Positions 17,173 through 26,769 of a DNA stretch of 64,000 nucleotides are shown piece after piece. The notes under the pieces are model-generated. The model did no database searches and was not told where the DNA came from. It saw nothing but the letters and a program-made list of their open reading frames with translations. Source of the DNA: Antarctobacter albus (lineage in GTDB: Bacteria; Pseudomonadota; Alphaproteobacteria; Rhodobacterales; Rhodobacteraceae); NCBI RefSeq assembly GCF_900101505.1, contig NZ_FMZI01000019.1, positions 20,799 through 84,798 on the forward strand, in the 5' to 3' direction. The position numbers and the translations under genes were made by a program. Numbering within the stretch: the stretch's first letter is position 1; every line of letters starts with the position of its first letter.

Positions 17173-17700
17173 TCAGTCGAGGGCCGCAACCAGCCGGGAC
17201 AACCGCAGCCAGAGCGCCGCCGCCTCGGGCGCCGGAACCCAGACATCCGGCCCCTGGCCATTGTCCAGGACAAGGCAGGCATGCCCGCCGAAGGGCGTCG
17301 CCGCCGAGGGGCTGCCCGCCGGGGCGGACAGGCAGGCGTCTTGCAGGCCGCGCGCACCTTCTCCGGTGATCGCAAGGACGAGGTAAAGATCATCCGCCGG
17401 GCTGACCGCAAACCCGTCGTGCCAGCCGGGCACCAGGTCCAGCGGCTCGGCCGTGATCAGCAAGGCCCGGTCTCGGGCGATGCGCAGGGCAAAGGGGGTG
17501 TGAGGGCGCGCGTCCAGGAGGCCCAGCAAGGCCGCACCGGGGGCAAGCGCCGCAATGGCCGCATCCAGGTTTCCCGAGATCAGCGCCGCGCCCGTCGCCG
17601 GCAGGCAGGTGACGGACATGCTCTGCCCCTGCAGGATGCTGCCCGGCGTGGGGCTGGCTGTCGTCCAGAGCGTGCTGTCGTCAGGCAGGTCAGTCGGCAA
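17173..17700 (-). CDS. soxG: Sarcosine oxidase gamma subunit
   Basis: Smallest folate-binding-like subunit of the heterotetrameric sarcosine oxidase. I place the start at TTG 17700. It gives 175 residues, the usual family length, overlaps the soxA stop (TTGCCGACTGA), and is preceded by GGAGGG at 8-nt spacing. Upstream in-frame ATG codons lie well inside soxA. Sequence features are modest: a GcvT/gamma-like fold with TTASPTPGSILQGQSMSV near the N-terminus and DVWVPAPEAAALWLRLSRL near the C-terminus. Its identity rests mainly on its position after soxA and its length. Confidence 0.85.
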   Translation of the reverse strand: MPTDLPDDSTLWTTASPTPGSILQGQSMSVTCLPATGAALISGNLDAAIAALAPGAALLGLLDARPHTPFALRIARDRALLITAEPLDLVPGWHDGFAVSPADDLYLVLAITGEGARGLQDACLSAPAGSPSAATPFGGHACLVLDNGQGPDVWVPAPEAAALWLRLSRLVAALD

Positions 17701-20500
17701 GGCGGGTTCCCTCCGGATCGAAGGCACAGGGCGCGCAGATACGTGCGGTGCGGTGTTGGCCCAGGTGGAAGACACCCAGCGTGTCCCCCATTCGGTCAAG
17801 CCCGGCGTCCACCAGGGCCAGGGCAACAGATCGGTTCAGCGTCGGGCTATGATAGGAGGATGTCACAAAACCCAGCGAGCGGGCGGGCCCGTCCAGCGGC
17901 ACCAGATGCGCGCCGGTGGGCAGCGGCGCACCATCACAGTCCAGGCCGACCAACTGGCGCCGGTCCTCGCGCATGGCTTCGGGCGTGAACAGGGCACGGC
18001 GCCCGAAATACTCGTCCTGCCGCCGCTCTCGCGGGCGGCCCCAGCCCAGGTCCTGCGGCATGGTGATGCCGTCCGTGTCCTTGCCGATCAGGATGTACCC
18101 CTTTTCGGCGCGCAGGATCATCAGGGCCTCCAACCCGATCCAGTGACCGCCTAGCGCCTCGCGCGCGCCTTCGAGAACGGTCATCAACCCGGGCGCATGG
18201 CGGGCGGGCACGGACAGTTCCCAGCAGGCATCGCCGGTAAAGCTGACCCGGGCGGCGCGCAGGGGGACCTGGGTCCAGCGGGTTTCCACGACCTGCATGT
18301 GGCGCAGCGCGGTGACGTCATCGGGCATCCCGGCGGTTTCCAGCGCGGTGCGTGCCTGCGGGCCGGAGACACTGAGCGTCACCCACTGCGCGGTCACGTC
18401 ATGGACAAAGACACGGGACGGGTCAAAGCGGTCCTGCCGCGCCTCCTCAAGGATCAAACGCACATGATCGACATGTGAGGACGAGGCCGAGAGGATGAAG
18501 CGATTGTCGTCCAGCCGCAGGGTGACGCCATCATCCGCCACCACACCATTCTCGCCCAGCATGAACCCGTAGCGCGCGCGCCCGGGTTTCAGCGTGGACA
18601 TGGCGACATAGCCGCAGAAATCCAGCAGCTCCGCCGCGCCCGGGCCGATCACCTCGATCTTGCCCAGGGGCGAGGCATCGTAAAGGCCAAATGTCTCGCG
18701 CGCGCCCTTCGCCTCGGCCTGCGTATCGCTGTACTTGGCGGGTCGGCGCCAGCCGCCGTACTCTCCGAACGTGGCGCCAAGGGCCGCGTGCTGCGGTTCC
18801 AGCGCGAGGCGCTTGAGCGGGTTGAACAGTGCGCCGCGCCGCATCCCGCCCAGGGCAGTCAGAGGAATGGGCGTGAAGGGCGGGCGGTAGGTGGTCGTGC
18901 CGGTTTCGGGGATCGTGCGCCCGGTCAGTGCAGCCATCGCCGCGAGACCCGCGAAATTGGAACTGCGCCCCTGGTCGGTGGCCATGCCCAAGGTGGTGTA
19001 GCGCTTGAGATGTTCGACGCTGCGATAGCCCTCTTGTGCCGCCAGCTTCACGTCCTTGAGCGTGACGTCATTCTGCGGGTCGATCCAGACGCGCCCCCTG
19101 CCCTTTGGGTCCGGGCGCATGGGGGCAAGCGCCCAGGTGGCGCCGGCGGCGTTCGGGGCTGACCCCATGCCGCCGCCTGCCGCATGCCCCTCTGCCAGCG
19201 CCGCGTTCAGGCCGAAGGTGCCATTGGCCGCCCCCGCCGGGATCAACGGCGATGTGCCGGGGCGCGGGATCAGCGCGTCCCTGTCCACGTCCCAGTCCAG
19301 CTTGCCGCCCGTCTGGCAGTGCAGGTGCACGCTGGGCGTATAGCCGCCCGAGACCAGCGCGGTATCGGCGTCGATGTGCTGCCCTCCGGCACGGACCGCG
19401 CCAAGGCTGCGCGTTCCCCTGGCCGCGTCGATCGCCACGCCCCGGCGCACTTCGACGCCCTCGGGCGCTGCGGGCGTGTCCTCTCGGGCATCCAGCAGGG
19501 TTACATGGCATCCCGCCTCTGCCAGCGCTGCGGCCACGGGATAGCTGCCGTCATTGCCCGTCGCCAGGACGATCCGACGTCCGGCCACGGCGCCGTAGAG
19601 CACAAGATGATGCAGTGCCGCTTCGGCGGACATGACCCCCGGCAGATCGTTGTTCGCAAACCAGAGCGGTCGTTCGATGGCCCCCGCCGCCAGCACCACT
19701 TTCGCGGCACGGATGCGCCAATGGAAATCGCGCGCGCCCCGCTGCCAGGCCGCGAACAGCCCGTGATCGAAGGCTCCCCAAAGGGTCGTATCGGTCAGGA
19801 CGCGGCCACCCGCCGCCTCGACCTTCTGCACCGTGTCGGCCACGAAGTCCTGCCAGGGTCCGCCCTCAATTTCTCCACCGCGCCAGCGCAGGGTGCCGCC
19901 GGGGGCGCCTGCCTCGTCCAGCAGCCAGACCGTGGCCCCATGCCCCGCTGCGGCCCGGGCCGCCGCCAGCCCGGCGGGACCGGCCCCGATCACCAGCAGG
20001 TCGCAACGGGCGTTGCGCTGCGGCATGTCGCCGGACGGGCGGTTGGACGGATCAAGACGACCGAGGCCCGCCATGCGGCGGATCATCGGTTCCCACCGCA
20101 TCCAGCCGCCCGCCATGAAGGTCTTGTAGTAGAAACCCGCCGGCAGAAAGCGCTGCGCCAGGTCCAGCAGGCCCAGAGGATCGCGTGCGGCCTTGCGGGT
20201 ATTGACGGCCCGCAGGTCCATGCCGTCGCGCAGCGGCGTCAGCGTGGCGCGGCAATTGGGCGTGGAGATCCCGCCGTGGCCGACATCGAACAGTGCGTTC
20301 GGCTCCTCTCCGCCAAGGCCCCAAAGACCGCGCGGGCGGTGATACTTGAAACTGCGGCCAAGCACGCGGGTGCCGGAGGCCAGCAGCGCCGAGGCCAGGG
20401 TATCGCCCGCGTAGCCTGTGTGCCCTTCTCCATCGAAGGTAAAGCGCAGGTGTCTGTCCCGGTCGATCTGCCCCAGTGTCGGATGGCGCCAGCCGCTCAT
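17690..20500 (-). CDS. soxA: Sarcosine oxidase alpha subunit
   Basis: Large subunit (936 residues) of heterotetrameric sarcosine oxidase, which with SoxB, SoxD and SoxG oxidises sarcosine to glycine and passes the methyl group to tetrahydrofolate. It has the N-terminal SoxA segment (HTGYAGDTLASALLASG), a dinucleotide-binding loop (LLVIGAGPAGLAAARAA near residue 170), and a C-terminal glycine-cleavage T-like folate domain with KIEVIGPGAAELLDF and WELSVPARHAPGL. The start codon overlaps the soxD stop by 4 bp, and the stop overlaps soxG. Length is slightly below the roughly 965-1000 of many homologues. Confidence 0.94.
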   Translation of the reverse strand: MSGWRHPTLGQIDRDRHLRFTFDGEGHTGYAGDTLASALLASGTRVLGRSFKYHRPRGLWGLGGEEPNALFDVGHGGISTPNCRATLTPLRDGMDLRAVNTRKAARDPLGLLDLAQRFLPAGFYYKTFMAGGWMRWEPMIRRMAGLGRLDPSNRPSGDMPQRNARCDLLVIGAGPAGLAAARAAAGHGATVWLLDEAGAPGGTLRWRGGEIEGGPWQDFVADTVQKVEAAGGRVLTDTTLWGAFDHGLFAAWQRGARDFHWRIRAAKVVLAAGAIERPLWFANNDLPGVMSAEAALHHLVLYGAVAGRRIVLATGNDGSYPVAAALAEAGCHVTLLDAREDTPAAPEGVEVRRGVAIDAARGTRSLGAVRAGGQHIDADTALVSGGYTPSVHLHCQTGGKLDWDVDRDALIPRPGTSPLIPAGAANGTFGLNAALAEGHAAGGGMGSAPNAAGATWALAPMRPDPKGRGRVWIDPQNDVTLKDVKLAAQEGYRSVEHLKRYTTLGMATDQGRSSNFAGLAAMAALTGRTIPETGTTTYRPPFTPIPLTALGGMRRGALFNPLKRLALEPQHAALGATFGEYGGWRRPAKYSDTQAEAKGARETFGLYDASPLGKIEVIGPGAAELLDFCGYVAMSTLKPGRARYGFMLGENGVVADDGVTLRLDDNRFILSASSSHVDHVRLILEEARQDRFDPSRVFVHDVTAQWVTLSVSGPQARTALETAGMPDDVTALRHMQVVETRWTQVPLRAARVSFTGDACWELSVPARHAPGLMTVLEGAREALGGHWIGLEALMILRAEKGYILIGKDTDGITMPQDLGWGRPRERRQDEYFGRRALFTPEAMREDRRQLVGLDCDGAPLPTGAHLVPLDGPARSLGFVTSSYHSPTLNRSVALALVDAGLDRMGDTLGVFHLGQHRTARICAPCAFDPEGTRLAD

Positions 20501-20772
20501 GTCGCGGCCTCCCCGCGCCCGGGCAGCGCCGCAGCGTCCAGCACCTCGCGGGTGACGGTATCGCGGGTCAGCAACAGGAATTCACCGCAGGTGAGATGCA
20601 CCCAGACCTCTCGCGCCCGGCCTTTCGGCGCATCCGCGCCGTAAAGGTAATCGGACCAGGCGGTGTCCGTGACCTCGGGCGCCGGCTCAGGGCGATGCTT
20701 ACCCGCCTCGGCGGCAAAATGAAACTCGGTCTCGTCGCGGGGACCGCAGAAGGGACAGGGGAATATCTGCAT
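20497..20772 (-). CDS. soxD: Sarcosine oxidase delta subunit
   Basis: A 91-residue zinc-binding subunit. The zinc ligands known from the corynebacterial enzyme can be seen: Cys6 and Cys9 in IFPCPFCGPRDE, and His59 and Cys62 in VHLTCGEF. A good ribosome site (AGGAG, 8 nt) precedes the ATG at 20772. It lies 81 bp after soxB and overlaps soxA by 4 bp. Confidence 0.93.
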   Translation of the reverse strand: MQIFPCPFCGPRDETEFHFAAEAGKHRPEPAPEVTDTAWSDYLYGADAPKGRAREVWVHLTCGEFLLLTRDTVTREVLDAAALPGRGEAAT

Positions 20773-20853
20773 CTGGTCACTCCTGTTGGCTGCGGTCCGC
20801 GCACCAGACGCGGCGCGGGGCCTGTCCGCCGGGACGGGTTGTCCGGGACCCGG

Positions 20854-22104
20854 TCAATGGGCGATCCCCGAACCTGCCGCCTCGTCGATCAGCCGGCCCT
20901 CGGCAAAGCGGGTCAGGTCGAAGGGGCGCGAAACCTCGTGGTGGGCGCCGGTGGCCAGCATATGCGCAAGCAGCCAGCCGCCCGCTGGGATCGCCTTGAA
21001 CCCGCCGGTGCCCCAGCCGCAGTTGAGAAACAGCCCCTCTGGCCCGGCGGGTCCGAGGATGGGCGAGCTGTCGGGCACCACGTCCACCACGCCCGCCCAT
21101 TGCCGCAGCAGTTTCAGCTGACCGAAGGCCGGGAACATTTCCAACAGGCCAGAGACGATGGTTTCCTGCACCGGCAGGTTGCCGCGCTGGCCATGCGTCG
21201 GCACCCGGTCCAGTCCGCCGCCGAAGACAAGTTCGCCCTTGTCGGACTGACTGACATAGGTGCCGGTGCCGAGGTACAGCAGCACCGTGTCCAGCATCGG
21301 TTTCACGGGTTCCGAGACAAAGGCCTGCAAGGCGTAGTCATGGATCGGCAGGCGGATGCCAAGGGGCGCGACGAGGCCCGGCGTGGCCCCGGCGGCGGCG
21401 ATGCCCAAGCGGTCGCAGGCGATGGGGCCCCGGTCGGTCTCGACCCCGGTGATGCGCGCCCCCGTGGTGGAGATCCCGGTGACGGTAGTGCCCTCGACGA
21501 TGTCGACACCCAGCGCGCTGGCGGCACGGGCATAGCCCCAGGCCACCGCGTCATGGCGGGCGATGCCCGCGCGTCCCTGCCAGACACCGCCCAGGCACTG
21601 GTAACGCGCGTCGGGCGCGTCGTTCAGCAACGGCAGGCGGGCGCGGGCCTCCTGCGGTCCCATCAGGCTGCCGTCCACGCCGTTCAGCATCATGGCATTG
21701 GCGATGCGGGCGCAGATCTCCATCTGCATCGGCGTGTGGGCGGCGATCAGCATGCCGCGCTGGCTGAGCATGACGTTGTAGTTCAGCTCCTTGCTCAGCC
21801 CCTCGTAGAGCCGCAGCGCGAGGTCATAGAGCGCGACGCTTTCGGGATAGAAGTAGTTGGACCGGATCACCGTGGTGTTGCGCCCGGTATTGCCGCCCCC
21901 GATCCATCCCTTTTCCAGCACGGCAACCCGCCTGACCCCGTGGTTCTTCGCCAGGTAATAAGCCGTTGCCAACCCGTGCCCGCCACCGCCGATGATCACC
22001 GCGTCATAGGCGGGTTTCGGATCTGGCTTGCGCCAGGCCGGGCGCCAGCCCCGGTGGCCGCGCAGCCCCTCCCGGGCCAGTGCGAGGGCGGAATAGCGCG
22101 TCAT
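20854..22104 (-). CDS. soxB: Sarcosine oxidase beta subunit
   Basis: Catalytic flavoprotein subunit of sarcosine oxidase. I start it at ATG 22104, which overlaps the tetR stop (ATGA) and gives 416 residues beginning MTRYSALALAREGLRGHRGW, the standard SoxB N-terminus; the frame is open further upstream but only through the tetR gene. The FAD-binding loop is IIGGGGHGLATAYYLA (residues 37-52). The covalent FMN-linking histidine known from the family is present as His184 in GIARHDAVAWGYAR. It belongs to a seven-gene operon with dimethylglycine dehydrogenase, so dimethylglycine-derived sarcosine is the natural substrate. Confidence 0.95.
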   Translation of the reverse strand: MTRYSALALAREGLRGHRGWRPAWRKPDPKPAYDAVIIGGGGHGLATAYYLAKNHGVRRVAVLEKGWIGGGNTGRNTTVIRSNYFYPESVALYDLALRLYEGLSKELNYNVMLSQRGMLIAAHTPMQMEICARIANAMMLNGVDGSLMGPQEARARLPLLNDAPDARYQCLGGVWQGRAGIARHDAVAWGYARAASALGVDIVEGTTVTGISTTGARITGVETDRGPIACDRLGIAAAGATPGLVAPLGIRLPIHDYALQAFVSEPVKPMLDTVLLYLGTGTYVSQSDKGELVFGGGLDRVPTHGQRGNLPVQETIVSGLLEMFPAFGQLKLLRQWAGVVDVVPDSSPILGPAGPEGLFLNCGWGTGGFKAIPAGGWLLAHMLATGAHHEVSRPFDLTRFAEGRLIDEAAGSGIAH

Positions 22105-22766
22105 TCGGCCAGGCTCCGGGCAATGCGCTTGAAATCTTCGACCTCGCTCGGGGCGGGGTGCTGGCCGGTGAAGCAATAGAGATACCCCTCGACCCGTGAC
22201 AGGCGCTCCTCCAGCGTTTCGGACAGTTCCAGGGCGTAGTACCCGATCTGCTGGTAATAAAGCACGCGGGCGCGGATGTCGGCCTCTGCCGGGTCATAGC
22301 CGTGGCGGGCGAACATCTGCGCGATGGCCTCTTGCCGGGCCGTGTCCGACCGGTCGAGGGCGGCGCGCACCGTGTCATCGCGGCGCGCCCATTCCCGGAC
22401 GGCGAAATCCAACCGGTGGTTGAAGCCTTTCGGGTCCACCACGCAGCGAAAGAAATTGTTGAGCGCGGCGGTGATGGTCGGCGCGGGCAATCCGGCATGG
22501 GCGATCATGACGCCGGTGTTGGTCCGCTCCCATTCGGCCAGCAACTGGTCCAGCAGGTCCTGCCGGCTCTGGAAGTACCAGTAAAAGGACGAGCGCGACA
22601 CGCCCAGGCGCGCGCCGATGGTCAGCACCTTGACCGATTGCACGCCGTCAGAAATCAAGACTTCCATCGCTGCGTGCAGCCAATCCTCTCGTGTGACCTT
22701 GGTATTGCCGGGGAGGTCTGGGACCTCGGCCTGTCGCTGCTTTCCGCTGTCATCTCCTGCCATCAA
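22101..22766 (-). CDS. TetR-family transcriptional regulator
   Basis: A 221-residue TetR-type repressor embedded inside the operon it probably controls. The N-terminal HTH is at about residues 25-75, with VLTIGARLGVSRSSFYWYFQ as recognition region. The C-terminal ligand domain includes a YYQQIGYYALELSE segment. It overlaps the MttB-family gene upstream by 4 bp and soxB downstream by 4 bp, so regulator and enzymes are translated from one message. An inverted repeat upstream of the first gene (26770-26789) is a candidate target. The ligand may be an operon substrate such as betaine, DMG or sarcosine; this is inference. Confidence 0.88.
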   Translation of the reverse strand: MMAGDDSGKQRQAEVPDLPGNTKVTREDWLHAAMEVLISDGVQSVKVLTIGARLGVSRSSFYWYFQSRQDLLDQLLAEWERTNTGVMIAHAGLPAPTITAALNNFFRCVVDPKGFNHRLDFAVREWARRDDTVRAALDRSDTARQEAIAQMFARHGYDPAEADIRARVLYYQQIGYYALELSETLEERLSRVEGYLYCFTGQHPAPSEVEDFKRIARSLAE

Positions 22767-24310
22767 TCCGCCGGCGCCGCGCCGCCCTCCCCGGTGCGTT
22801 TGGCAATGAACCCATCCAGCGCGGCCAGCCGGTCGCCGGTGGCACAGGCCGGGGCCTTGTGATCGGCCAGGATCTGCTGCCAGAGCCCCAGCGCGCGGTC
22901 GTTGGCATCCAGGCTGCCGCGTTCGGTCCAGGTACCGAAGTTCGACCAGTCCGCCACCAGCGGCTCGTAAAAGGCGGTGGCGTAGCGCTCCATCGTATGC
23001 GCGCAGCCGAAGAAATGCCCGCCGGGCTGCACCTCGGCCAGGGCGTCAAAGCCGATCTCCGCATCGGAACAGGGCGTTGCGGCGCAAAGCTCTGCCATGA
23101 CCTGGACCATCTCCATGTCTGTGATGAACTTCTCGTAGCTGACGGTCAGCCCGCCCTCGATCCAGCCCGCCGCGTGGATGACGATGGATGCACCCGACAT
23201 CAGCGCGCCCCAGGCGCTGATCTCTGTCTCATGCGCGGCCTGCGCATCGTTGGTGTTGGCCGCGCATCCGGCGGCATTGCGCCAGGGCAGCCCGACGAGA
23301 CGCGCCAGTTGCCCAGCGGCCAGGCTTGCCTTGACCTGTTCAGGAGTGCCGAAGGCGGGGGCGCCGCTTTTCATGTCGACGTTCGAGGCGAAGGCACCAT
23401 AGCAGACCGGCGCGCCCGGGCGGGCCAGTTGGGTCAGGGTGATGCCCGCCAGCGCCTCGGCATGGCTGAGCGTGACCGCGCCTGCCACCGTCACCGGCGC
23501 CATCGCCCCCATCAGGCAGAAAGGGGTGACGACCGAGGGCTGGCCGTAGCGGGCGAAGTCGATCAACCCCTGCGCCATCGGAATGTCGATCTGACGTGGC
23601 GAGTTGGTGTTGATGATCGTGTAGCAATGCGGCTGCGTGCGGAATTCGACCTCGGACAGGCCGCGGAATTCGGCAATCATCTCGAAGGCGTCCAGCGCCT
23701 GCGGCGTCCCGCGCGAAAAGACAAAGGGCACCTTGTCCGAGACACTCAACTGCATCCGGGTAAAGGCGTAGTGGCGCAGGTGGACGGGGATGTCCTGCGG
23801 CTCCACCCCCGGCGAAAGCATCTGGATCGCGTCGAAATGCTGAACCAGTTTCGTCAGCTCCTCGACATCGCGCAACGTGCCCGCGCGGCGGCCGCGCAGG
23901 AGGTCGGAACAATTCGGCGCCCCTGCCCCGGACTGAAAGGCAAGCGTGCCCAGGGCCATGTCCAGATCGCGCGAGGGATCGCCGCCATGCAGCGTGAACC
24001 GGCGGGGCGCGGAGGCCAGCGCCGCCTCGACCACCTCTTGCCCGATGCGGACCATCTGGCTGTCCTCGTCCACGATGCAGCCCGCCTGCGCGTAGAGTTT
24101 GCGCGCCTCGGGCAGCAGCACCTTGAGGCCCAGCTCCGAGAGCACGCGGAGGGCGGTGGCGTGGATGGCCTCGATGCGGTCCTGCGTGAAAACCGTCTGC
24201 GGGGTGAACGGGTTGGTCAGCTGGCGATAGTTGACCTTGCGGGCCGGGGCCGCATCGTCGCCACCGCGTTTGCGGCGGCGACGGGCCGGGGTCTGTGCCT
24301 CGGTGGCCAT
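22763..24310 (-). CDS. Trimethylamine methyltransferase (MttB)-family protein, non-pyrrolysine type
   Basis: A 515-residue member of the MttB superfamily. Characterised members transfer a methyl group from a quaternary or tertiary amine to a corrinoid protein; the non-pyrrolysine members include glycine betaine methyltransferases. No in-frame amber codon interrupts the gene, so it is not the pyrrolysine TMA enzyme. The first 15 residues are very basic (RRRRKR) and may be disordered. It sits between a DMG-dehydrogenase-like gene and the tetR-soxBDAG genes with 1- and 4-bp overlaps. No corrinoid protein gene or partner methyltransferase is seen nearby, so the methyl acceptor is unclear. Betaine demethylation is the reasonable guess. 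Confidence 0.85.
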   Translation of the reverse strand: MATEAQTPARRRRKRGGDDAAPARKVNYRQLTNPFTPQTVFTQDRIEAIHATALRVLSELGLKVLLPEARKLYAQAGCIVDEDSQMVRIGQEVVEAALASAPRRFTLHGGDPSRDLDMALGTLAFQSGAGAPNCSDLLRGRRAGTLRDVEELTKLVQHFDAIQMLSPGVEPQDIPVHLRHYAFTRMQLSVSDKVPFVFSRGTPQALDAFEMIAEFRGLSEVEFRTQPHCYTIINTNSPRQIDIPMAQGLIDFARYGQPSVVTPFCLMGAMAPVTVAGAVTLSHAEALAGITLTQLARPGAPVCYGAFASNVDMKSGAPAFGTPEQVKASLAAGQLARLVGLPWRNAAGCAANTNDAQAAHETEISAWGALMSGASIVIHAAGWIEGGLTVSYEKFITDMEMVQVMAELCAATPCSDAEIGFDALAEVQPGGHFFGCAHTMERYATAFYEPLVADWSNFGTWTERGSLDANDRALGLWQQILADHKAPACATGDRLAALDGFIAKRTGEGGAAPAD

Positions 24311-26715
24311 CAGACCGGCTTGCCGCGCATGGCGTTGCCCGCCGGATCGTAGGGCGACGGCGCGATCACGCGCGCGGGCCTTTCGGCGCCAACCACATGG
24401 ACGGTCAATTCCGTGCCCTCGGCTGCCGCATCCGCATCCATCATGGCCAGGGCGTAGGATTTGCCCAGCGTGTGACCGTAGCCACCGGAGGTGACAAAGC
24501 CCACGCGCCTGCCATCCTTCCAGACCGGCTCATACCCACTGGCATCGGCGTCGGTGGCATCCACTTCCAGCGTCACGACACGGCGCTTTGCCCCCGCCGC
24601 GCGTTCCTTCAACGCGACCTCCTTGCCGATGAAGTCCTTGTCCCAGTCGATCCAGCGGTCCATGCCGGTTTCGCCCGGCGTGTAGCCCTGGGTAAATTCC
24701 GCCGACCATATGCCAAAGCTCTTTTCCAGCCTGAGCGAGAGCATCGCGTTGAAGCCGTATTCGCGGATCTCCTCGTCGGCTCCAGCCTGCAGCAGCAGTT
24801 CCCGCAGCTTGATGTGATCGCCCATGCGCACGTTGATCTCGTACCCAAGTTCGCCGGCGACGGACATGCGGGCGACACGGGCGCGGAACAGGCCAACATC
24901 CAGCGCGGCGCAGCCCATGAAAGGCAGATCGCCCGCGCCCTCGCAGACCTTTTCTATGACGGCGCGCGAGCGCGGGCCGGTCAGGGCAAAGCCGCAGATC
25001 TCTTCGCCCAGGTCACGGATGCTAACACCCTCGTCCAGGTGATCCTGGAACCAGCGCATGTGCCATTCGCGCAGGTAGTAGCTGCCCATGATCCACCAGG
25101 TGCCGTCGCCCCAGTTCATCACCGTCAGGTCGCCCTTGAGCCGTCCGCCCGGTTCCAGCATCGGCGCCAGTTTCGCGCGGCCCGGCCTGGGCAGTTTCGA
25201 AGCCATGACCCGATCAAGCCACTTTTCTGCGTTCGGGCCCGAAACCTCGAACCGCGAAAAGCCGGTGATGTCGACCATGCCCACCTTTTCGCGGACGTGG
25301 CGGCATTCCTCGCCCACGATGTCGAAGGCGTTCGAGCGTTTCAGCGTCGGCACTTCTTCGAACCCCTGCGGCGCGAAATAGAGCGGCACCTCCAGGTCCC
25401 AGCTGCAGCCCCATTTGCAGCCCGCCTCGCTCATGGCCGTATAGGCCGGCGCGGTCTTCAGCGGGCGCCCGGCGGGCAGCTGTTCGTTCGGGTAGGTCAT
25501 CACGAAACGGCGCGAGTAGAACTGGCCGGTCGTCTCCTTGATGTACCGCTTGTTCTGGGCGTAGTCGCCGTAGCGCGCCACATCCATCGGCCAGGCATCG
25601 GCCTCCGGCTCGCCGTGGATCATCCATTCGGCCAGCGTCTTGCCGACACCGCCGCCCTGAAGGAAGCCGGCCATGACCGCGCAGGCGGTCCAGTAACCGC
25701 GCTTGCCGCGCACCGGACCGACCAGCGGGTTGCCATCGGGCGAGAAGGTGAAGGCGCCGTTGACCCAGGTCTTGACCCCGGTGTTTTCCAGCACCGGATA
25801 GCGGTGAAAGCCACAGGTCAGCTCATGCTCGATCCGGTCGGTCTGTTCCTGGAACAGTTCCATCCCGTAATCCCAGGGCGCGCCGTCCATCGCCCAGTGT
25901 TCATGTTCGACCTCGTAGATGCCCAGCAGCAACCCCTTCTGGTCCTGCCGCATGTAGGTGAACCCCTCGAGGTCGACTGTCATTGGCACCTCGAAATCCA
26001 GAGCCGCGATCTCGGGGATGCTCTCGGTCACGAGGTAGTGGTGTTTCAAAGGCGAGACCGGCAATTCGATCCCCGCCATGCGGCCCACCTGTTTCGCCCA
26101 GAGGCCCGCGGCGTTGACCACATGCTCGCAGGTGATGGTGCCCTTGTCGGTCACCACCTTCCAGCCGTCCGCCACCTGTTCCAGCGACTCGACCTTGGTG
26201 TGTTCGAAATAGCTGGCGCCGCGTTTCTTCGCGGCCACGGCATAGGCATGGACGGTGCCGGTGGTGTCGATGTACCCCTCGCGGTCGGCCCACATGGCGC
26301 CAAGGATCCCCTCGGTCGACATGATCGGGCAGCGGCGCTGCGCCTCTTCGGGGGTCAGCAACTCGCAATCGTCGATGCCGATGGACTGGAACACGCGGTA
26401 GTTGGCCTGCAGCCATTCCCAGCGGTCCGGCGTGCCCGCAAGCGTCAGCCCGCCGGTCATATGCAACCCGATGTTCTGGCCGCTTTCCTGTTCGATCTCG
26501 GAGAGCAGGTCGATCGTATAGGCCTGCAGCGCGGCCATGTTCGGATCGGCGTTCAGCGCGTGAATACCTCCCGCAGCGTGCCAGGAACTGCCGGCTGTCA
26601 GGACGGACCGTTCCAGCAGGCAGACATCGGTCCAGCCGAACTTGGCAAGGTGATACAGCACCGAGGCGCCGACGACGCCCCCACCGATCACGACCACACG
26701 GTAATGCGTATTCAT
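24310..26715 (-). CDS. Dimethylglycine/sarcosine dehydrogenase-like FAD enzyme with folate-binding domain
   Basis: An 801-residue two-part oxidoreductase: an N-terminal DAO-type FAD domain (VVVIGGGVVGASVLYHLA at residues about 7-24, and SSWHAAGG whose His matches the covalent FAD histidine of dimethylglycine dehydrogenase) and a C-terminal glycine-cleavage T-protein-like domain that would bind tetrahydrofolate. The ATG at 26715 is chosen because GGAGGGACGGAG precedes it and the Rossmann loop follows at the usual distance. It is the first gene of the operon and overlaps the MttB-family gene by one base (TGATG). The likely reaction is DMG to sarcosine with methylene-folate formation, which soxBDAG would continue to glycine. 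Confidence 0.88.
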   Translation of the reverse strand: MNTHYRVVVIGGGVVGASVLYHLAKFGWTDVCLLERSVLTAGSSWHAAGGIHALNADPNMAALQAYTIDLLSEIEQESGQNIGLHMTGGLTLAGTPDRWEWLQANYRVFQSIGIDDCELLTPEEAQRRCPIMSTEGILGAMWADREGYIDTTGTVHAYAVAAKKRGASYFEHTKVESLEQVADGWKVVTDKGTITCEHVVNAAGLWAKQVGRMAGIELPVSPLKHHYLVTESIPEIAALDFEVPMTVDLEGFTYMRQDQKGLLLGIYEVEHEHWAMDGAPWDYGMELFQEQTDRIEHELTCGFHRYPVLENTGVKTWVNGAFTFSPDGNPLVGPVRGKRGYWTACAVMAGFLQGGGVGKTLAEWMIHGEPEADAWPMDVARYGDYAQNKRYIKETTGQFYSRRFVMTYPNEQLPAGRPLKTAPAYTAMSEAGCKWGCSWDLEVPLYFAPQGFEEVPTLKRSNAFDIVGEECRHVREKVGMVDITGFSRFEVSGPNAEKWLDRVMASKLPRPGRAKLAPMLEPGGRLKGDLTVMNWGDGTWWIMGSYYLREWHMRWFQDHLDEGVSIRDLGEEICGFALTGPRSRAVIEKVCEGAGDLPFMGCAALDVGLFRARVARMSVAGELGYEINVRMGDHIKLRELLLQAGADEEIREYGFNAMLSLRLEKSFGIWSAEFTQGYTPGETGMDRWIDWDKDFIGKEVALKERAAGAKRRVVTLEVDATDADASGYEPVWKDGRRVGFVTSGGYGHTLGKSYALAMMDADAAAEGTELTVHVVGAERPARVIAPSPYDPAGNAMRGKPV

Positions 26716-26769
26716 CTCCGTCCCTCCCCGGATTCGTTTTTGACAGGCTAGGAGGGGGGCGGATCCAAA

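Noticed and set aside
19184..22179. Two overlapping long plus-strand frames opposite soxA, soxD and soxB
   Set aside because: No motif or ribosome site; the minus-strand sox genes have diagnostic cofactor residues.
22763..24310. MttB-family gene as a pyrrolysine-dependent trimethylamine methyltransferase
   Set aside because: There is no in-frame amber codon, and no pyl genes are in the window; it belongs with the non-pyrrolysine members.
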